A stretch of DNA of 64,000 nucleotides from Fictibacillus enclensis (lineage in GTDB: Bacteria; Bacillota; Bacilli; Bacillales; Fictibacillaceae), in assembly GCF_001457035.1 (NCBI RefSeq), contig NZ_KQ758617.1, forward strand, positions 868,001 to 932,000. Direction: 5' to 3'. The translations under genes were made by a program, and so were the position numbers. Of this stretch, positions 35,661-45,365 are shown one piece after another; the stretch's first letter is position 1; every line of letters begins with the position of its first letter. The notes under the pieces were generated by a model, which was not told the DNA's origin, searched no databases, and saw nothing but the letters and a program-made list of their open reading frames with translations.

Positions 35661-37340
35661 ATGAAGAAGTCAAAATGGTCGTTATTACTAACGATTGTGC
35701 TCGTTTTGAGCGTTTTCCTTTCTGCGTGCAGCGGTAAAAAAGAGGAAAAAGCGAGCGGGGACAGTTCAAGTAAAGGTGGGGGTTCTAAAGAAAAGGTCCT
35801 AAACCTTATGGAAACTTCCGAAATCCCGTATCTTGACAACATCATGGCAGACGATCAAGTTTCTCTAAACTTGGCAAACAATGTATACGAAGGTCTTTAT
35901 ACCTTGAACGACAAGGATGAGCCAGTTCTGTCCGGGGCTGCTGAAGAACCAGAAGAGAAAGATGGCGGCAAGACCTGGGTATTTAAACTTCGCGATGACG
36001 CTGTTTGGAGCAATGGTGATCCTGTAACAGCAAACGATTATGTTTTTGCCTGGAGAAAAGCTGTAAGCAAAGACACAGCTACTCAATACTCTTTCATCTA
36101 TCAAGTTGCAGGCATCCTGAATGCTGACAAAATTCTAAACCCTGAAGATCCAATGTATAACAAAACGGATAAGCTTGGTATCAAAGCTATTGACGATCAT
36201 ACAATTGAAGTAAAGTTCGCTGGTCCAACCAGTGCAAAACCTTACTTAAAAGCGGTTCTTTCATTCCCGACTTTCTATCCACAACCTGAAAAGTTTGTTA
36301 AAGAACAAGGGAAACAATACGCTTTAGAAGCTGACAAAGCTCTTTACAACGGTCCTTTCGCTCTTACAAAATGGGAGCATGAAAAAGGATGGGTATTGGA
36401 AAAGAACGATAAATATTGGGACAAGAAGAACGTAAAAGTTGATAAAATCAACGTGAACATCCTTAAAGACGAAGCAACTCGTATTAACTTGTTTGAAACT
36501 GGAAAACTAGACCGCACAACAATTTCTGCGGAATATGTTGACCAATATAAAGATAAAAAAGACGTTTTCAGCACAGTGCCTGAATCTTCTGTGTTCTTCC
36601 TTCGTATGAACCAAAAGAACAAAGCACTAGCAAACAACAACATCCGCCATGCGATTGACATGGGCTGGGATAAGAAGCAATTAACAGACGTATTGTTGAA
36701 TAACGGATCTGTTCCTGCATATTTCTTGGTGCCGTCCAAGTTTGTTAACGGTCCAGACGGAGCTGACTTCCGTGAGAAAAATGGCGACATGAACAAAGGT
36801 GACGCTAAGAAAGCAAAAGAATATTGGGAAAAAGGCTTGAAAGAGCTTGGAGTTAAAAAGGTAAGTCTTACTCTTCTTAACTATGACACTGATACGGCAC
36901 AAAAAGATGCACAGTTCATCAAAAACCAATTGGAGAAAAACCTTCCTGGTCTATCTCTGAAAATCAAAGCTCAACCTTTCAAGCAAAAGCTTAAGCTTGA
37001 GGAAAACTTGGATTATGACATTTCATACGCTGGTTGGGGACCTGACTACCCAGATCCAATGACATTCGTTGACATGTTTGTAACTGGTGGTTCTCACAAC
37101 GAAATGAACTACTCCAACAAAAAGTATGATGAGCTAATTAAAAAGGCTTCATCTGAAACAGATCTTAAAAAACGTTGGGAAATGATGCAGCAAGCTGAAA
37201 AAATCCTAATCCAAGACGATGCGGCAATCAGCCCTATGTACCAACGTGGTTATGCCTTTATCACAAAATCAAATATTAAAAATATCCACAACCATTCATT
37301 TGGTGGGGATTATAGCTACAGAGATTGGGACGTTAAGTAA
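35661..37340 (+). CDS. oppA: oligopeptide ABC transporter substrate-binding lipoprotein OppA
   Basis: 559 residues, SBP family 5. Lipoprotein signal MKKSKWSLLLTIVLVLSVFL followed by the lipobox SACS (Cys near 23), then a serine/glycine/lysine linker. The binding domain has PYLDNIMADDQVSLNLANNV near 54 and WSNGDPVTANDYVFAWRKAV near 114. Captures oligopeptides, including signalling peptides for Phr/competence in B. subtilis. AAGGGGAGGTC precedes the ATG. A hairpin after the gene likely keeps oppA mRNA in excess over oppBCDF. Confidence 0.95.
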   Translation: MKKSKWSLLLTIVLVLSVFLSACSGKKEEKASGDSSSKGGGSKEKVLNLMETSEIPYLDNIMADDQVSLNLANNVYEGLYTLNDKDEPVLSGAAEEPEEKDGGKTWVFKLRDDAVWSNGDPVTANDYVFAWRKAVSKDTATQYSFIYQVAGILNADKILNPEDPMYNKTDKLGIKAIDDHTIEVKFAGPTSAKPYLKAVLSFPTFYPQPEKFVKEQGKQYALEADKALYNGPFALTKWEHEKGWVLEKNDKYWDKKNVKVDKINVNILKDEATRINLFETGKLDRTTISAEYVDQYKDKKDVFSTVPESSVFFLRMNQKNKALANNNIRHAIDMGWDKKQLTDVLLNNGSVPAYFLVPSKFVNGPDGADFREKNGDMNKGDAKKAKEYWEKGLKELGVKKVSLTLLNYDTDTAQKDAQFIKNQLEKNLPGLSLKIKAQPFKQKLKLEENLDYDISYAGWGPDYPDPMTFVDMFVTGGSHNEMNYSNKKYDELIKKASSETDLKKRWEMMQQAEKILIQDDAAISPMYQRGYAFITKSNIKNIHNHSFGGDYSYRDWDVK

Positions 37341-37363
37341 AAACTAGGGTTTTATAGATGTAC

Positions 37364-37403
37364 CAGGAGAGTATATGTCAGTTAGCCATATACTCTCCTT
37401 TTA
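37364..37403 (+). terminator. partial terminator or processing hairpin between oppA and oppB
   Basis: AGGAGAGTATATG / CATATACTCTCCT, a perfect 13-bp stem with a 9-nt loop and only T4. Typical of the oppA-oppB gap, allowing read-through and stabilising oppA mRNA (inference). Confidence 0.75.
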
Positions 37404-37426
37404 ACTGCAAATGACTTATTAGTAAA

Positions 37427-37441
37427 AATTTGTCGAAAATT
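37427..37441 (+). promoter_or_regulatory. CodY-box-like sequence before oppB
   Basis: AATTTGTCGAAAATT matches 12 of 15 positions of the CodY consensus AATTTTCWGAAAATT. It lies about 90 nt before oppB. CodY control of peptide permeases is known in Bacillus; binding here is not shown. Confidence 0.4.
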
Positions 37442-37530
37442 CTAACGAAACTATTGTAGGATATTGTTTTGTCACTTAATATAGAGATATAGGTATTAAG
37501 CAGGGGTTTATTTTTTTAGGAGGTGCAATA

Positions 37531-38460
37531 GTGGCTCGTTTCGTACTAAAACGATTGCTTTACATGCTGATCACACTATTTATTATTACTTCATTTACGT
37601 TTTTCCTTATGAAGCTGCTGCCAGGTTCTCCGTTTAACAATGAGGAGAAACTGACAGATCAACAAAAATTTATTTTGAATGAAAAGTATGGATTGAATGA
37701 TCCCGTCCCTGTTCAGTATTTCAACTACATGGGTAATCTGGTTAAAGGAGACATGGGTGTATCTTTCCAATATGACAACCGTCCTGTTTCTACCATGATT
37801 GCTGAAAGAATCGGGCCTTCCGCTGTTCTTGGTGTTGAAGCAACGATTATAGGAACGATCATTGGCTTAATTTTGGGAATTGCTGCAGCTTTAAAGCACA
37901 ATACATCAATTGATTATTTGTCATCACTGATTGCGGTATTGGGAATATCCATTCCATCCTTTGTTTTTGCAGGAGTTTTACAATATTACGTAGGGGTTAA
38001 GTTAGAATGGCTGCCCGTTGCCCTTTGGGACGGTCCGAAATATCATGTTCTGCCAGCACTTTCGTTATCTGTTTTTGTTATAGCAACTGTGGCCAGGTTC
38101 ATGAGAACGGAAATGCTTGAAGTGTTGGGACAAGATTATATTACAACTGCTAAATCCAAAGGACTTTCTAACTTGGTCGTAATTTGGAAACATACCATCC
38201 GGAACGCATTGATTCCTGTGGTCACTATTTTGGGTCCATTAGCTATAAACCTGATCACGGGAACGCTGATCATCGAAAAAATCTTTGCTGTTCCTGGTTT
38301 AGGATTTCAATTTGTTTCATCTATAACATTGAATGACTATCCAGTCATTATGGCGACGACCATTTTTTACAGTGTGTGCTTTATCATCGTCATACTGATT
38401 GTGGATATTTTATACGGAGTAATTGACCCTAGAATCAGGGTTGCAGGAGGCAAGGGATAA
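37531..38460 (+). CDS. oppB: oligopeptide ABC transporter permease OppB
   Basis: 309 residues, six membrane helices, N-terminal LPGSPF near 30 as in OppB/DppB permeases. The EAA loop (Q-DYITTAKSKGLSNLVVIWKHTIRNALIPV) near 206-236 contacts the ATPases. GTG start with AGGAGGTGCAATA upstream. First gene after the oppA hairpin; oppC overlaps its stop codon (TAATG). Confidence 0.94.
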   Translation: MARFVLKRLLYMLITLFIITSFTFFLMKLLPGSPFNNEEKLTDQQKFILNEKYGLNDPVPVQYFNYMGNLVKGDMGVSFQYDNRPVSTMIAERIGPSAVLGVEATIIGTIIGLILGIAAALKHNTSIDYLSSLIAVLGISIPSFVFAGVLQYYVGVKLEWLPVALWDGPKYHVLPALSLSVFVIATVARFMRTEMLEVLGQDYITTAKSKGLSNLVVIWKHTIRNALIPVVTILGPLAINLITGTLIIEKIFAVPGLGFQFVSSITLNDYPVIMATTIFYSVCFIIVILIVDILYGVIDPRIRVAGGKG

Positions 38461-39479
38461 TGAGCATGCATGAAAAACAACTAAACAACGACTTATTCCA
38501 ACCTGCGGTCAGGTCTTCGGACGATGCCGAAAAAATCACAAAAGAAAGTACCTCCTTCTGGCAGGACGCCAGAAGGAGATTGTTTGAAAACAAAGGAGCC
38601 GTTTCAGGGCTGATCATCATTGTGGCAATCTTGCTCCTTGCATTTCTTGGACCGCTATTCAGCCATAACGGCTTTGATGACCAGGATACAAGCCGTACCA
38701 ACCTGCCTCCAAGAGTTCCTGTTCTTGAAAAGGTAGGCTTCCTCGGTCTCGATGGAGTAGACATCCGCGGTGTAGATCAGTACAAAATGAAAAACCAAAA
38801 AGACAATTACTATTGGTTTGGTACAGATGCTCTGGGAAGAGACCAGTTCGTCAGGGTATGGAAAGGAACACAGATCTCCTTATACATCGCGTTTTTGGCG
38901 GCTGCCATTGACATGGTGATTGGTGTCGCTTACGGTGCTATTTCAGGTTACTATGGCGGAAAAACGGATAATATCATGCAAAGGATTATCGAGATTCTTA
39001 TTGGTATCCCTAACCTGATTGTTGTTATTCTGATGATTCTGATTCTTGATCCAGGTATCCTCTCAATTACATTCGCTATGGTTATTACCGGCTGGACGAC
39101 GATGGCACGTATCGTACGAGGACAAATTTTAAAGTTGAAAACTCAGGAGTATGTTCTTGCATCTGTTACGCTTGGAGCGAAGAGTTCAAGAATCCTTACC
39201 AAGCACATGTTTCCAAATATTTTAGGGTCCATCATCATTACATCTATGTTTACCATTCCGAGTGCAATCTTTACAGAGGCGTTCTTAAGCTTCATTGGTC
39301 TCGGGATTTCACCGCCGACTGCGTCTCTTGGATCATTGGTAAACGAAGGGTTTAAATCATTGCAAATTTATCCGCACCTTGTATTGTACCCGGCTGTAAT
39401 TATTTCTTTAATTATGATCAGCTTTAACCTTCTCGGTGACGGCTTGCGTGATGCACTAGATCCTAAGATGCGTAAATAG
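38460..39479 (+). CDS. oppC: oligopeptide ABC transporter permease OppC
   Basis: 339 residues. A charged N-terminal tail of about 40 residues precedes the first helix (GAVSGLIIIVAILLLAFLGP), an extracytoplasmic loop carries WFGTDALGRDQFVRVWKGT, and the EAA loop has EYVLASVTLGAKSSRILTKH. The second permease of the heterodimer. Starts at the last base of the oppB stop codon, so translation is coupled. Confidence 0.94.
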   Translation: MSMHEKQLNNDLFQPAVRSSDDAEKITKESTSFWQDARRRLFENKGAVSGLIIIVAILLLAFLGPLFSHNGFDDQDTSRTNLPPRVPVLEKVGFLGLDGVDIRGVDQYKMKNQKDNYYWFGTDALGRDQFVRVWKGTQISLYIAFLAAAIDMVIGVAYGAISGYYGGKTDNIMQRIIEILIGIPNLIVVILMILILDPGILSITFAMVITGWTTMARIVRGQILKLKTQEYVLASVTLGAKSSRILTKHMFPNILGSIIITSMFTIPSAIFTEAFLSFIGLGISPPTASLGSLVNEGFKSLQIYPHLVLYPAVIISLIMISFNLLGDGLRDALDPKMRK

Positions 39480-39491
39480 GAGGAGAAATAG

Positions 39492-40511
39492 ATGAAAAAT
39501 ATTCTAGAACTAAATAATGTCAATGTCTCCTTTCATACGTTTGCAGGCGAAGTAAAAGCTGTCCGGGGGGTCAATCTTCATCTTGAAAAAGGAGAATCTC
39601 TTGCAATTGTAGGAGAATCAGGTTCCGGAAAATCCGTTACTTCAAAATCCATCATGAGATTGCTGCCTGAAAAAACGAGTGAAATTAAAGAAGGAGAAAT
39701 CCTTTTTGAAGGAAGAGATCTTACCAAGCTTTCCAACCGTGAGATGGAAAAAATTCGCGGTTCTGAAATTTCAATGATCTTTCAGGACCCGATGACTTCT
39801 CTTAACCCGACGATGACAGTTGGGAAGCAGATCATGGAAGGCCTTCGAAAACATCAGAATTTATCCAAAAATGAAGCGAAGGAACGTGCGATCAATCTGT
39901 TGAAATTGGTTGGTATTCCAAATCCCGAGCTTCGTATTAATGAATATCCTCACCAATTTTCAGGTGGGATGAGACAGCGTGTGGTGATTGCCATTGCGCT
40001 GGCATGTAACCCTAAGGTATTGATTGCCGACGAGCCAACAACAGCTCTCGATGTAACCATTCAGGCACAGATTCTCGACTTAATGAGAGATTTGCAGCAA
40101 AAGACAGGAACTGCCATTATTTTAATCACGCATGATCTTGGCGTAGTGGCGAATCTGTCTCAGCGGGTAGCCGTTATGTATGGCGGCACCATTGTTGAAA
40201 CAGGAACAACCGATGAAGTTTTTTATAATCCAAAGCATCCGTATACATGGGGGTTATTATCTTCCATGCCGAAGTTGAATTCTGCGGATAAAGAATTAAT
40301 GGCCATTCCAGGTACACCACCGAACTTGCTTAATCCTCCAAAAGGCTGCCCTTTTGCTGCCCGTTGCCCTTATGCAATGCAGGTGTGTGTAGACAACATG
40401 CCGGATGTGACCGATGTTACTTCCACGCATAAAACGGCATGCTGGCTTCTGGATGAGCGTGCGCCTCAGGTTGAACCGCCTGAAGCCGCATTAGTAGGAG
40501 GTGCCCGTTAA
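39492..40511 (+). CDS. oppD: oligopeptide ABC transporter ATP-binding protein OppD
   Basis: 339 residues. Walker [11 protein letters not shown] (residues 38-47), Q-loop [10 protein letters not shown], signature FSGGMRQRV near 157, Walker [15 protein letters not shown] and H-loop ITHDLGV. The C-terminal oligopeptide extension contains the [14 protein letters not shown] cysteine cluster, which binds an Fe-S cluster in related transporters. AGGAGGAGAAATAG precedes the ATG. oppF overlaps its stop codon (TAATG). Confidence 0.94.
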   Translation: MKNILELNNVNVSFHTFAGEVKAVRGVNLHLEKGESLAIVGESGSGKSVTSKSIMRLLPEKTSEIKEGEILFEGRDLTKLSNREMEKIRGSEISMIFQDPMTSLNPTMTVGKQIMEGLRKHQNLSKNEAKERAINLLKLVGIPNPELRINEYPHQFSGGMRQRVVIAIALACNPKVLIADEPTTALDVTIQAQILDLMRDLQQKTGTAIILITHDLGVVANLSQRVAVMYGGTIVETGTTDEVFYNPKHPYTWGLLSSMPKLNSADKELMAIPGTPPNLLNPPKGCPFAARCPYAMQVCVDNMPDVTDVTSTHKTACWLLDERAPQVEPPEAALVGGAR

Positions 40512-41515
40512 TGGCAGTCGTTGAACGAGAAAAATTATTGGAAGTAAAAAATCTCAAAAAGCACTTCAATGTTGGGAAAAATGCTGTCTTAAAAGCGGTT
40601 GATAATGTCAGCTTTGATATATATAAAGGAGAGACTCTCGGACTGGTTGGAGAATCCGGATGCGGAAAATCCACGACAGGACGAACCATCATCCGCCTTT
40701 ATGAAGCCACAGGCGGGAATGTGACCTTTGAAGGCAAGGATGTTCATGGCAAAAAGTCCAGAAAAGATTTAAAGTCGTTTAACCGCCGCATGCAAATGAT
40801 TTTCCAGGATCCGTATGCTTCATTGAACCCAAGGATGACAATCAAGGATATTATTGCCGAGGGAATAGACATCCACGGTCTGGCAAAAAACGATAAAGAA
40901 CGTATGGAAAGAGTCTATGAGCTTCTTGAAACAGTAGGCTTGAACCGTGCACATGCGAGCCGTTATCCGCACGAGTTTTCCGGCGGACAACGCCAGCGTA
41001 TCGGTATTGCCCGTGCACTTGCTGTAGACCCGGATTTCATTATTGCGGATGAACCAATTTCAGCGCTGGATGTTTCCATTCAGGCTCAAGTGGTCAACCT
41101 GATGATGAAACTTCAGAAAGAGCGCGGTCTAACGTATTTGTTTATCGCGCATGACCTTTCCATGGTTAAGCATATTTCTGACCGTGTAGGTGTGATGTAT
41201 CTTGGTAACATTGTAGAACTGGCAGAAAGTGATGAGCTTTACGAAGAACCATTGCATCCTTACACCCAGGCTCTTCTCTCCGCTATTCCTGTTCCTGATC
41301 CGGAAGTGGAACGCAGCAGGGAGCGTATCATTCTTGAAGGCGATCTCCCTAGCCCGATCAGCCCTCCAAGCGGCTGCCGGTTCCGTACAAGGTGCCCGCA
41401 CGCAATGGATGTGTGTGCCAGCAAAGAACCGAAATGGTTGGAAGCGCGGGAAGGCCACTGGGTAGCTTGCCATCTTTATGACAATGAGTTGAACACTGAG
41501 AATAAACAGCAGTAA
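40511..41515 (+). CDS. oppF: oligopeptide ABC transporter ATP-binding protein OppF
   Basis: 334 residues. Walker [12 protein letters not shown] near 52, Q-loop [10 protein letters not shown], signature [15 protein letters not shown] near 157, Walker [16 protein letters not shown]-loop IAHDLSM, then the cysteine cluster [14 protein letters not shown] near 296. Second ATPase of the Opp heterodimer. Last gene of the operon; the following hairpin at 41522-41546 lacks a T run. Confidence 0.94.
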   Translation: MAVVEREKLLEVKNLKKHFNVGKNAVLKAVDNVSFDIYKGETLGLVGESGCGKSTTGRTIIRLYEATGGNVTFEGKDVHGKKSRKDLKSFNRRMQMIFQDPYASLNPRMTIKDIIAEGIDIHGLAKNDKERMERVYELLETVGLNRAHASRYPHEFSGGQRQRIGIARALAVDPDFIIADEPISALDVSIQAQVVNLMMKLQKERGLTYLFIAHDLSMVKHISDRVGVMYLGNIVELAESDELYEEPLHPYTQALLSAIPVPDPEVERSRERIILEGDLPSPISPPSGCRFRTRCPHAMDVCASKEPKWLEAREGHWVACHLYDNELNTENKQQ

Positions 41516-41596
41516 ATACAGCGATCTCCTGTATATCGGGAGATCGTATTGTGTTATGTTAAGGAAGCAAGGAATCTTTTCTAGTGAGGTCATTGA

Positions 41597-42448
41597 ATGA
41601 ATATTACGTTTGTACTGGATAGTGCCAGCGATTATTGTGCAGAGCATCATGCGTTATCCGTTCCTTTAGCCGTCGTTCCTCTTAATATTACGTTTGGCAG
41701 CGACCATTTCTTAGATGGCGAAACGATCAGCACGGATATGTTTTACGAGAGAATGGCAAAAGAAGAACACCTTCCAAAAACCAGCCAGCCATCCCCGCAA
41801 GCCTTTTTGAATGTATTCCAAAAAGAGATTGAAAAAGGGAATGAGCTTATATATGTAGGGCTTTCATCGAATTTGAGCGGAACTGTGCAAAGCGCGTCCA
41901 TTGCTAAGGGGATGCTTGATGAAAAGGTCCAGAACAGAGTCCACATTATCGATTCAGGTACTGCTTCTGCAGGGGTTCAAGTGTTGATTAAACTTGCAGA
42001 CTCTCTGGTCTGCCAAGGCAAAAATGCAAAGCAGGTTGTTGAGGAGATTGAACAACTAAAGGAAACCATTATTGCTTACGTGCTCCTGGAGACATTGGAG
42101 AATGTTAAAAAAGGCGGGCGTATTTCAGCAGTTCAAGGTGCTATTGCGGAATTTTTAAATATTAAACCGCTCCTATCAGTACAAAATGGAATCGTTGAAA
42201 CAGTGGGGAAGTTTAGGGGAAAGAAAAAGGGACTTTGCAAGCTGAAAGAGATCCTGCAGGATTGGCACCATCAGCATCCTGAGAAAGAACTCTTTATCAT
42301 TCACAGCCTCCCGTCAAAGCAGGAAGTAATCAAAGAGTTTGGCGATTTTTTCTCATTCTCTAAATTTAAATCGGTTACATTTACACGCTTTGGAAGTACC
42401 ATTGGAACTTATGCCAGTGAAAACGCGATAGGATTTATCCTTCATTAA
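41597..42448 (+). CDS. DegV family fatty-acid-binding protein (second copy)
   Basis: 283 residues, beginning MNITFVLDSASDYCAEHHAL, with KTSQPSPQAFLN, GLSSNLSGTVQSA near 93 and KGGRISAVQGA near 174. FakB-type lipid binding is expected. It differs clearly from the copy at 5818-6684. It stands alone, 81 nt after oppF, in a stretch absent from the B. subtilis order. A terminator shared with the HD gene follows. Confidence 0.87.
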   Translation: MNITFVLDSASDYCAEHHALSVPLAVVPLNITFGSDHFLDGETISTDMFYERMAKEEHLPKTSQPSPQAFLNVFQKEIEKGNELIYVGLSSNLSGTVQSASIAKGMLDEKVQNRVHIIDSGTASAGVQVLIKLADSLVCQGKNAKQVVEEIEQLKETIIAYVLLETLENVKKGGRISAVQGAIAEFLNIKPLLSVQNGIVETVGKFRGKKKGLCKLKEILQDWHHQHPEKELFIIHSLPSKQEVIKEFGDFFSFSKFKSVTFTRFGSTIGTYASENAIGFILH

Positions 42449-42453
42449 ATATA

Positions 42454-42493
42454 AAAAACACTCCGTATGATTTGTTTATACGGAGTGTTTTAG
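42454..42493 (+). terminator. bidirectional terminator between degV and the HD-domain gene
   Basis: AACACTCCGTAT / ATACGGAGTGTT stem with a 9-nt loop. One arm encodes the last residues of the HD protein; T-rich on both strands. Confidence 0.9.
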
Positions 42494-43012
42494 ATTTTCA
42501 GTCTCATATTGAGCATCCACCAATCGGTCCAATTTTTTAATGCGGGAAAGTGCGGTCTTCATATCCAGATTTCGATAATGATGCATTCCGCCTGGCTCTT
42601 CGTCTGCTTCATCTGCCAATGCTACTACCCGTTGAAGAGGCAGCAGGTCCAGCTGTCCTTTTGGAAGATAGGAATCGGTGTGAAGTAAGATGGCTAAAGC
42701 AATTTCTTTGGCTTTACGAGGATCTTCTCCAAGCCGGATCAGCAGCTTATGTGCCCGTTCCGCTCCTTTTATCGCATGGATATCATTCTCTTTGTAAAGC
42801 GAGTAGTCCCATTGGCCATTCGTATACCAGGTATAGTGTCCGACATCATGCAACAATGCCGCTTTTGTGGCAAGATCAGGATCGACTCCATACTCTTTTG
42901 CAAACGATAAGGCATGATAGGCGGTAGCAATCGCATGAACAACACCAGACCTGTTCAAGTACTTTTGGGCGGATGGTTGCTGAAAAATATCGGTTAATGT
43001 CACATTTCTCAT
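42476..43012 (-). CDS. HD domain phosphohydrolase
   Basis: 178 residues. Metal-binding HD motif in AALLHDVGHYTWY (near 51), preceded by HAIATAYHAL and followed by AILLHTDSYLPKG, as in small HD hydrolases acting on nucleotides. The exact substrate is unknown. GAAGGAGAAATTGCG precedes the ATG. Its stop codon lies in the terminator loop. Not part of the B. subtilis syntenic block. Confidence 0.83.
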   Translation of the reverse strand: MRNVTLTDIFQQPSAQKYLNRSGVVHAIATAYHALSFAKEYGVDPDLATKAALLHDVGHYTWYTNGQWDYSLYKENDIHAIKGAERAHKLLIRLGEDPRKAKEIALAILLHTDSYLPKGQLDLLPLQRVVALADEADEEPGGMHHYRNLDMKTALSRIKKLDRLVDAQYETENLKHSV

Positions 43013-43173
43013 CGCAATTTCTCCTTCCTTTGTTCTTTTTAAAAAAACCCACCTTATTCAGAGGGCTTGTTTCTCCAGAAATGTATATTGTTATATACTA
43101 TACCACCAAAATGGAGGTGTATCAACAAATAAAAATGTAAAATAATTGGCAGCGCTCTCATTTGAACAAAAAT

Positions 43174-43202
43174 TAAAGAAGGGATTTCTCCCTTCTTTAT
43201 TA
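43174..43202 (-). terminator. terminator after the UbiD-type gene
   Basis: AAAGAAGGGA, short loop, TCCCTTCTTT, followed on the minus strand by AATTTTTG. Confidence 0.8.
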
Positions 43203-44954
43203 AAAATATTCCTTCCAGCGCTTGGTTACCAATTCATTGATATCTGGCCGTGTTTCAACCGTTTCAGGATAAAAAGGTTTCATTCGTGCATCAATAATGA
43301 TAGGGCCGCTGTATTTTAATTTATTCCGATCCACCTCATGTTTCGCATACAGATCAAAGGCAGGGTCGAAACGGGTAAAGGTGGTCCATAAAAATTGTGA
43401 TTGAGATGCTGCAATGGAGGCATCATCCACCAGGAAAACAAGCTGCCAGTCGCTAAGCTGCCGAGCTGCAGTTGCCAACAGTTTTTCAGCAAAATCAGGA
43501 TCGTCTTCAAAAGATGGACCGGAAAGGCATATACACCCTCCACAGTACAGCTGGACATCATGAATACCCGGAATGGTTGCACCATCATAGGTCCTCCGCA
43601 ATTCTCTGACAGGCTCACCAAGGCCTGTCATGATCGCTTTGCTGCCGGTGTTGAATTTTCGCCCCGTATAGTCCAAGGTGTCCATCGAGGTATCGTTAAG
43701 GATGAGGAGATCACGCTCAGGCAAAAAGCGCTCAAGCACAGCTTCGAGCAACTGAGAAAAATCCTGCAAATCCACATCTTTATTCGTCACCATCAAGAAC
43801 TTAGTTAACGTCAGCTGGCCTTCACCCATAATACGCAGCGCATGGGCAAGTCCTTCTTTATAATAGGATTCACGGACAACTGCACCAGCAAGGGCATGGA
43901 AGCCTGTTTCTGCGTATGTCCACAATTGTTTAACCCCGTTCATTACCACTGGGAAAAGGGGGCTCATAAGGCGTTGCAGGTATTCTCCGATAAAGTAATC
44001 TTCCTGTCTTGGTTTTCCCACGACTGTAGCAGGGTAGATGGCATCCTTACGCTTCCACATCCGGCCAACTTCAAAAACAGGGAAATCGTGTGCCCATGAA
44101 TAATAGCCATAATGGTCTCCAAACGGTCCTTCTGGTTCTCTAACATGCGGAGGCGCATAACCGCCAAACGCGAACTCCGCTTCTGCGATCAATGGATGTG
44201 GATACCCGGGAGCGTGAGTAAGATTCAGCTTGTCACCCATGAGCATGGAAGTGAACATAAGCTCAGGGACAGCTTCAGGAAGCGGGGCGATGGCACTGAT
44301 GGTAAGCGCTGGTGGACCTCCAAGGAATAATGTCACAGGCAGCTTTTGATTCATCTGCTCTGCTTCATAGTGGTGAAAGCCGCCGCCCTTATGAATCTGC
44401 CAGTGAATCCCGGTTTTCTTTTCTTCTTTAATTTCAATTCGGTACATACCAAGATTGTGTTCATGTTTTCCGGGATGCTCCGTATACACAAGAGGAAGCG
44501 TAATAAAAGGATTGCTGTCCAGATGCCATCCTGTCAAGGCAGGCAGCTTCTTCATATTAACGTCTGTTGTATAGTGCTCCATAACAGGAGCTTTAGAAGG
44601 TTTAACTGCTCGTGTTCCTATTTTCAAAACATCTTTTATCATTCCTCTTTTTCCCCATAATTTTGACGGGGAAGGAGGGAGGAGATCATCGATTGAGTCA
44701 ACCAGCTGCTGCACGAGAACTTCTGGTTTGGGACCGAATGCGAGCTCCACGCGCCGGATTGTGCCGAATAAATTGGTTACCACAGGGGTATCTGAGCCTT
44801 TTACATTGGTAAACAGCAAAGCAGGACCCTGCTCGTCAATTACTCTCCGATGAATTTCGGGGATTTCAAGATAAGGGTCAACCGGTGCATTTATTTCAAT
44901 TAGTTCATTTTCTTGTCGAAGTTGTTGTATAAAGGTACGTATGTTAATATGCAT
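43200..44954 (-). CDS. UbiD family (prenyl-FMN-dependent) decarboxylase
   Basis: 584 residues, longer than the usual 450-490. The UbiD core has MYRIEIKEEKKTGIHWQIHK (metal and cofactor region, near 170-190), EAEFAFGGYAPPHVREPEGP and then FGDHYGYYS with the conserved Glu-Asp acid pair (near 257-285). These enzymes decarboxylate aromatic or alpha,beta-unsaturated acids using prenylated FMN made by UbiX; no ubiX lies nearby. Menaquinone-related or aromatic-acid substrates are possible; I cannot choose. Monocistronic: GAGGTGGATAC precedes the ATG at 44954. Confidence 0.87.
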   Translation of the reverse strand: MHINIRTFIQQLRQENELIEINAPVDPYLEIPEIHRRVIDEQGPALLFTNVKGSDTPVVTNLFGTIRRVELAFGPKPEVLVQQLVDSIDDLLPPSPSKLWGKRGMIKDVLKIGTRAVKPSKAPVMEHYTTDVNMKKLPALTGWHLDSNPFITLPLVYTEHPGKHEHNLGMYRIEIKEEKKTGIHWQIHKGGGFHHYEAEQMNQKLPVTLFLGGPPALTISAIAPLPEAVPELMFTSMLMGDKLNLTHAPGYPHPLIAEAEFAFGGYAPPHVREPEGPFGDHYGYYSWAHDFPVFEVGRMWKRKDAIYPATVVGKPRQEDYFIGEYLQRLMSPLFPVVMNGVKQLWTYAETGFHALAGAVVRESYYKEGLAHALRIMGEGQLTLTKFLMVTNKDVDLQDFSQLLEAVLERFLPERDLLILNDTSMDTLDYTGRKFNTGSKAIMTGLGEPVRELRRTYDGATIPGIHDVQLYCGGCICLSGPSFEDDPDFAEKLLATAARQLSDWQLVFLVDDASIAASQSQFLWTTFTRFDPAFDLYAKHEVDRNKLKYSGPIIIDARMKPFYPETVETRPDINELVTKRWKEYF

Positions 44955-45006
44955 GTATCCACCTCTAGTATGTAATTAAAATCTTCTAAGTAATATCTTT
45001 ATCTTC

Positions 45007-45040
45007 ACAAAAAAACAACTTCCCGTAAAGTAGAAGCTGT
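45007..45040 (-). terminator. terminator after the 61-residue membrane protein gene
   Basis: AACAGCTTC / GAAGTTGTT with one G-U pair, then T7 on the minus strand. Confidence 0.8.
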
Positions 45041-45226
45041 TCAAAGGTCTCTTCTTTTTACATTTCTCCAGCTGGACTGAAACGATTTGGTACGATCCAC
45101 AAATTTTAAAACCGACTTTCCGCCAAACAACTTAAGTGAAAACCAATGTGAAATGATCCCCATGAAAGCGGTTAAACCGATGACAAAAACGGCGAGCAGA
45201 AGCAAATCCCGGAAAAACAAGGCCAT
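45041..45226 (-). CDS. small membrane protein, 61 residues
   Basis: Begins MALFFRDLLLLAVFVIGLTA, one or two membrane segments (5-24, and a weaker one near 30), then a basic tail (KFVDRTKSFQSSWRNVKRRDL). GGAGGGGATTTG precedes the ATG at 45226. Own terminator. No family recognised. Confidence 0.65.
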   Translation of the reverse strand: MALFFRDLLLLAVFVIGLTAFMGIISHWFSLKLFGGKSVLKFVDRTKSFQSSWRNVKRRDL

Positions 45227-45365
45227 CAAATCCCCTCCAGTGAAAAGGCATTCATTCCTCTTCATTGTATAAGATGTTTATCCCTTTGGAAAGAGGGAAA
45301 ACTAGTTGGTGGTAAATTTACTAACTCTATAACTAAATAACTGCGTTAGGAGCTGGCTTATTATT

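Noticed and set aside
41522-41546. Hairpin after oppF as a terminator
   Set aside because: Good stem (CGATCTCC/GGGAGATCG) but no T run follows; listed only as an observation in the oppF entry.
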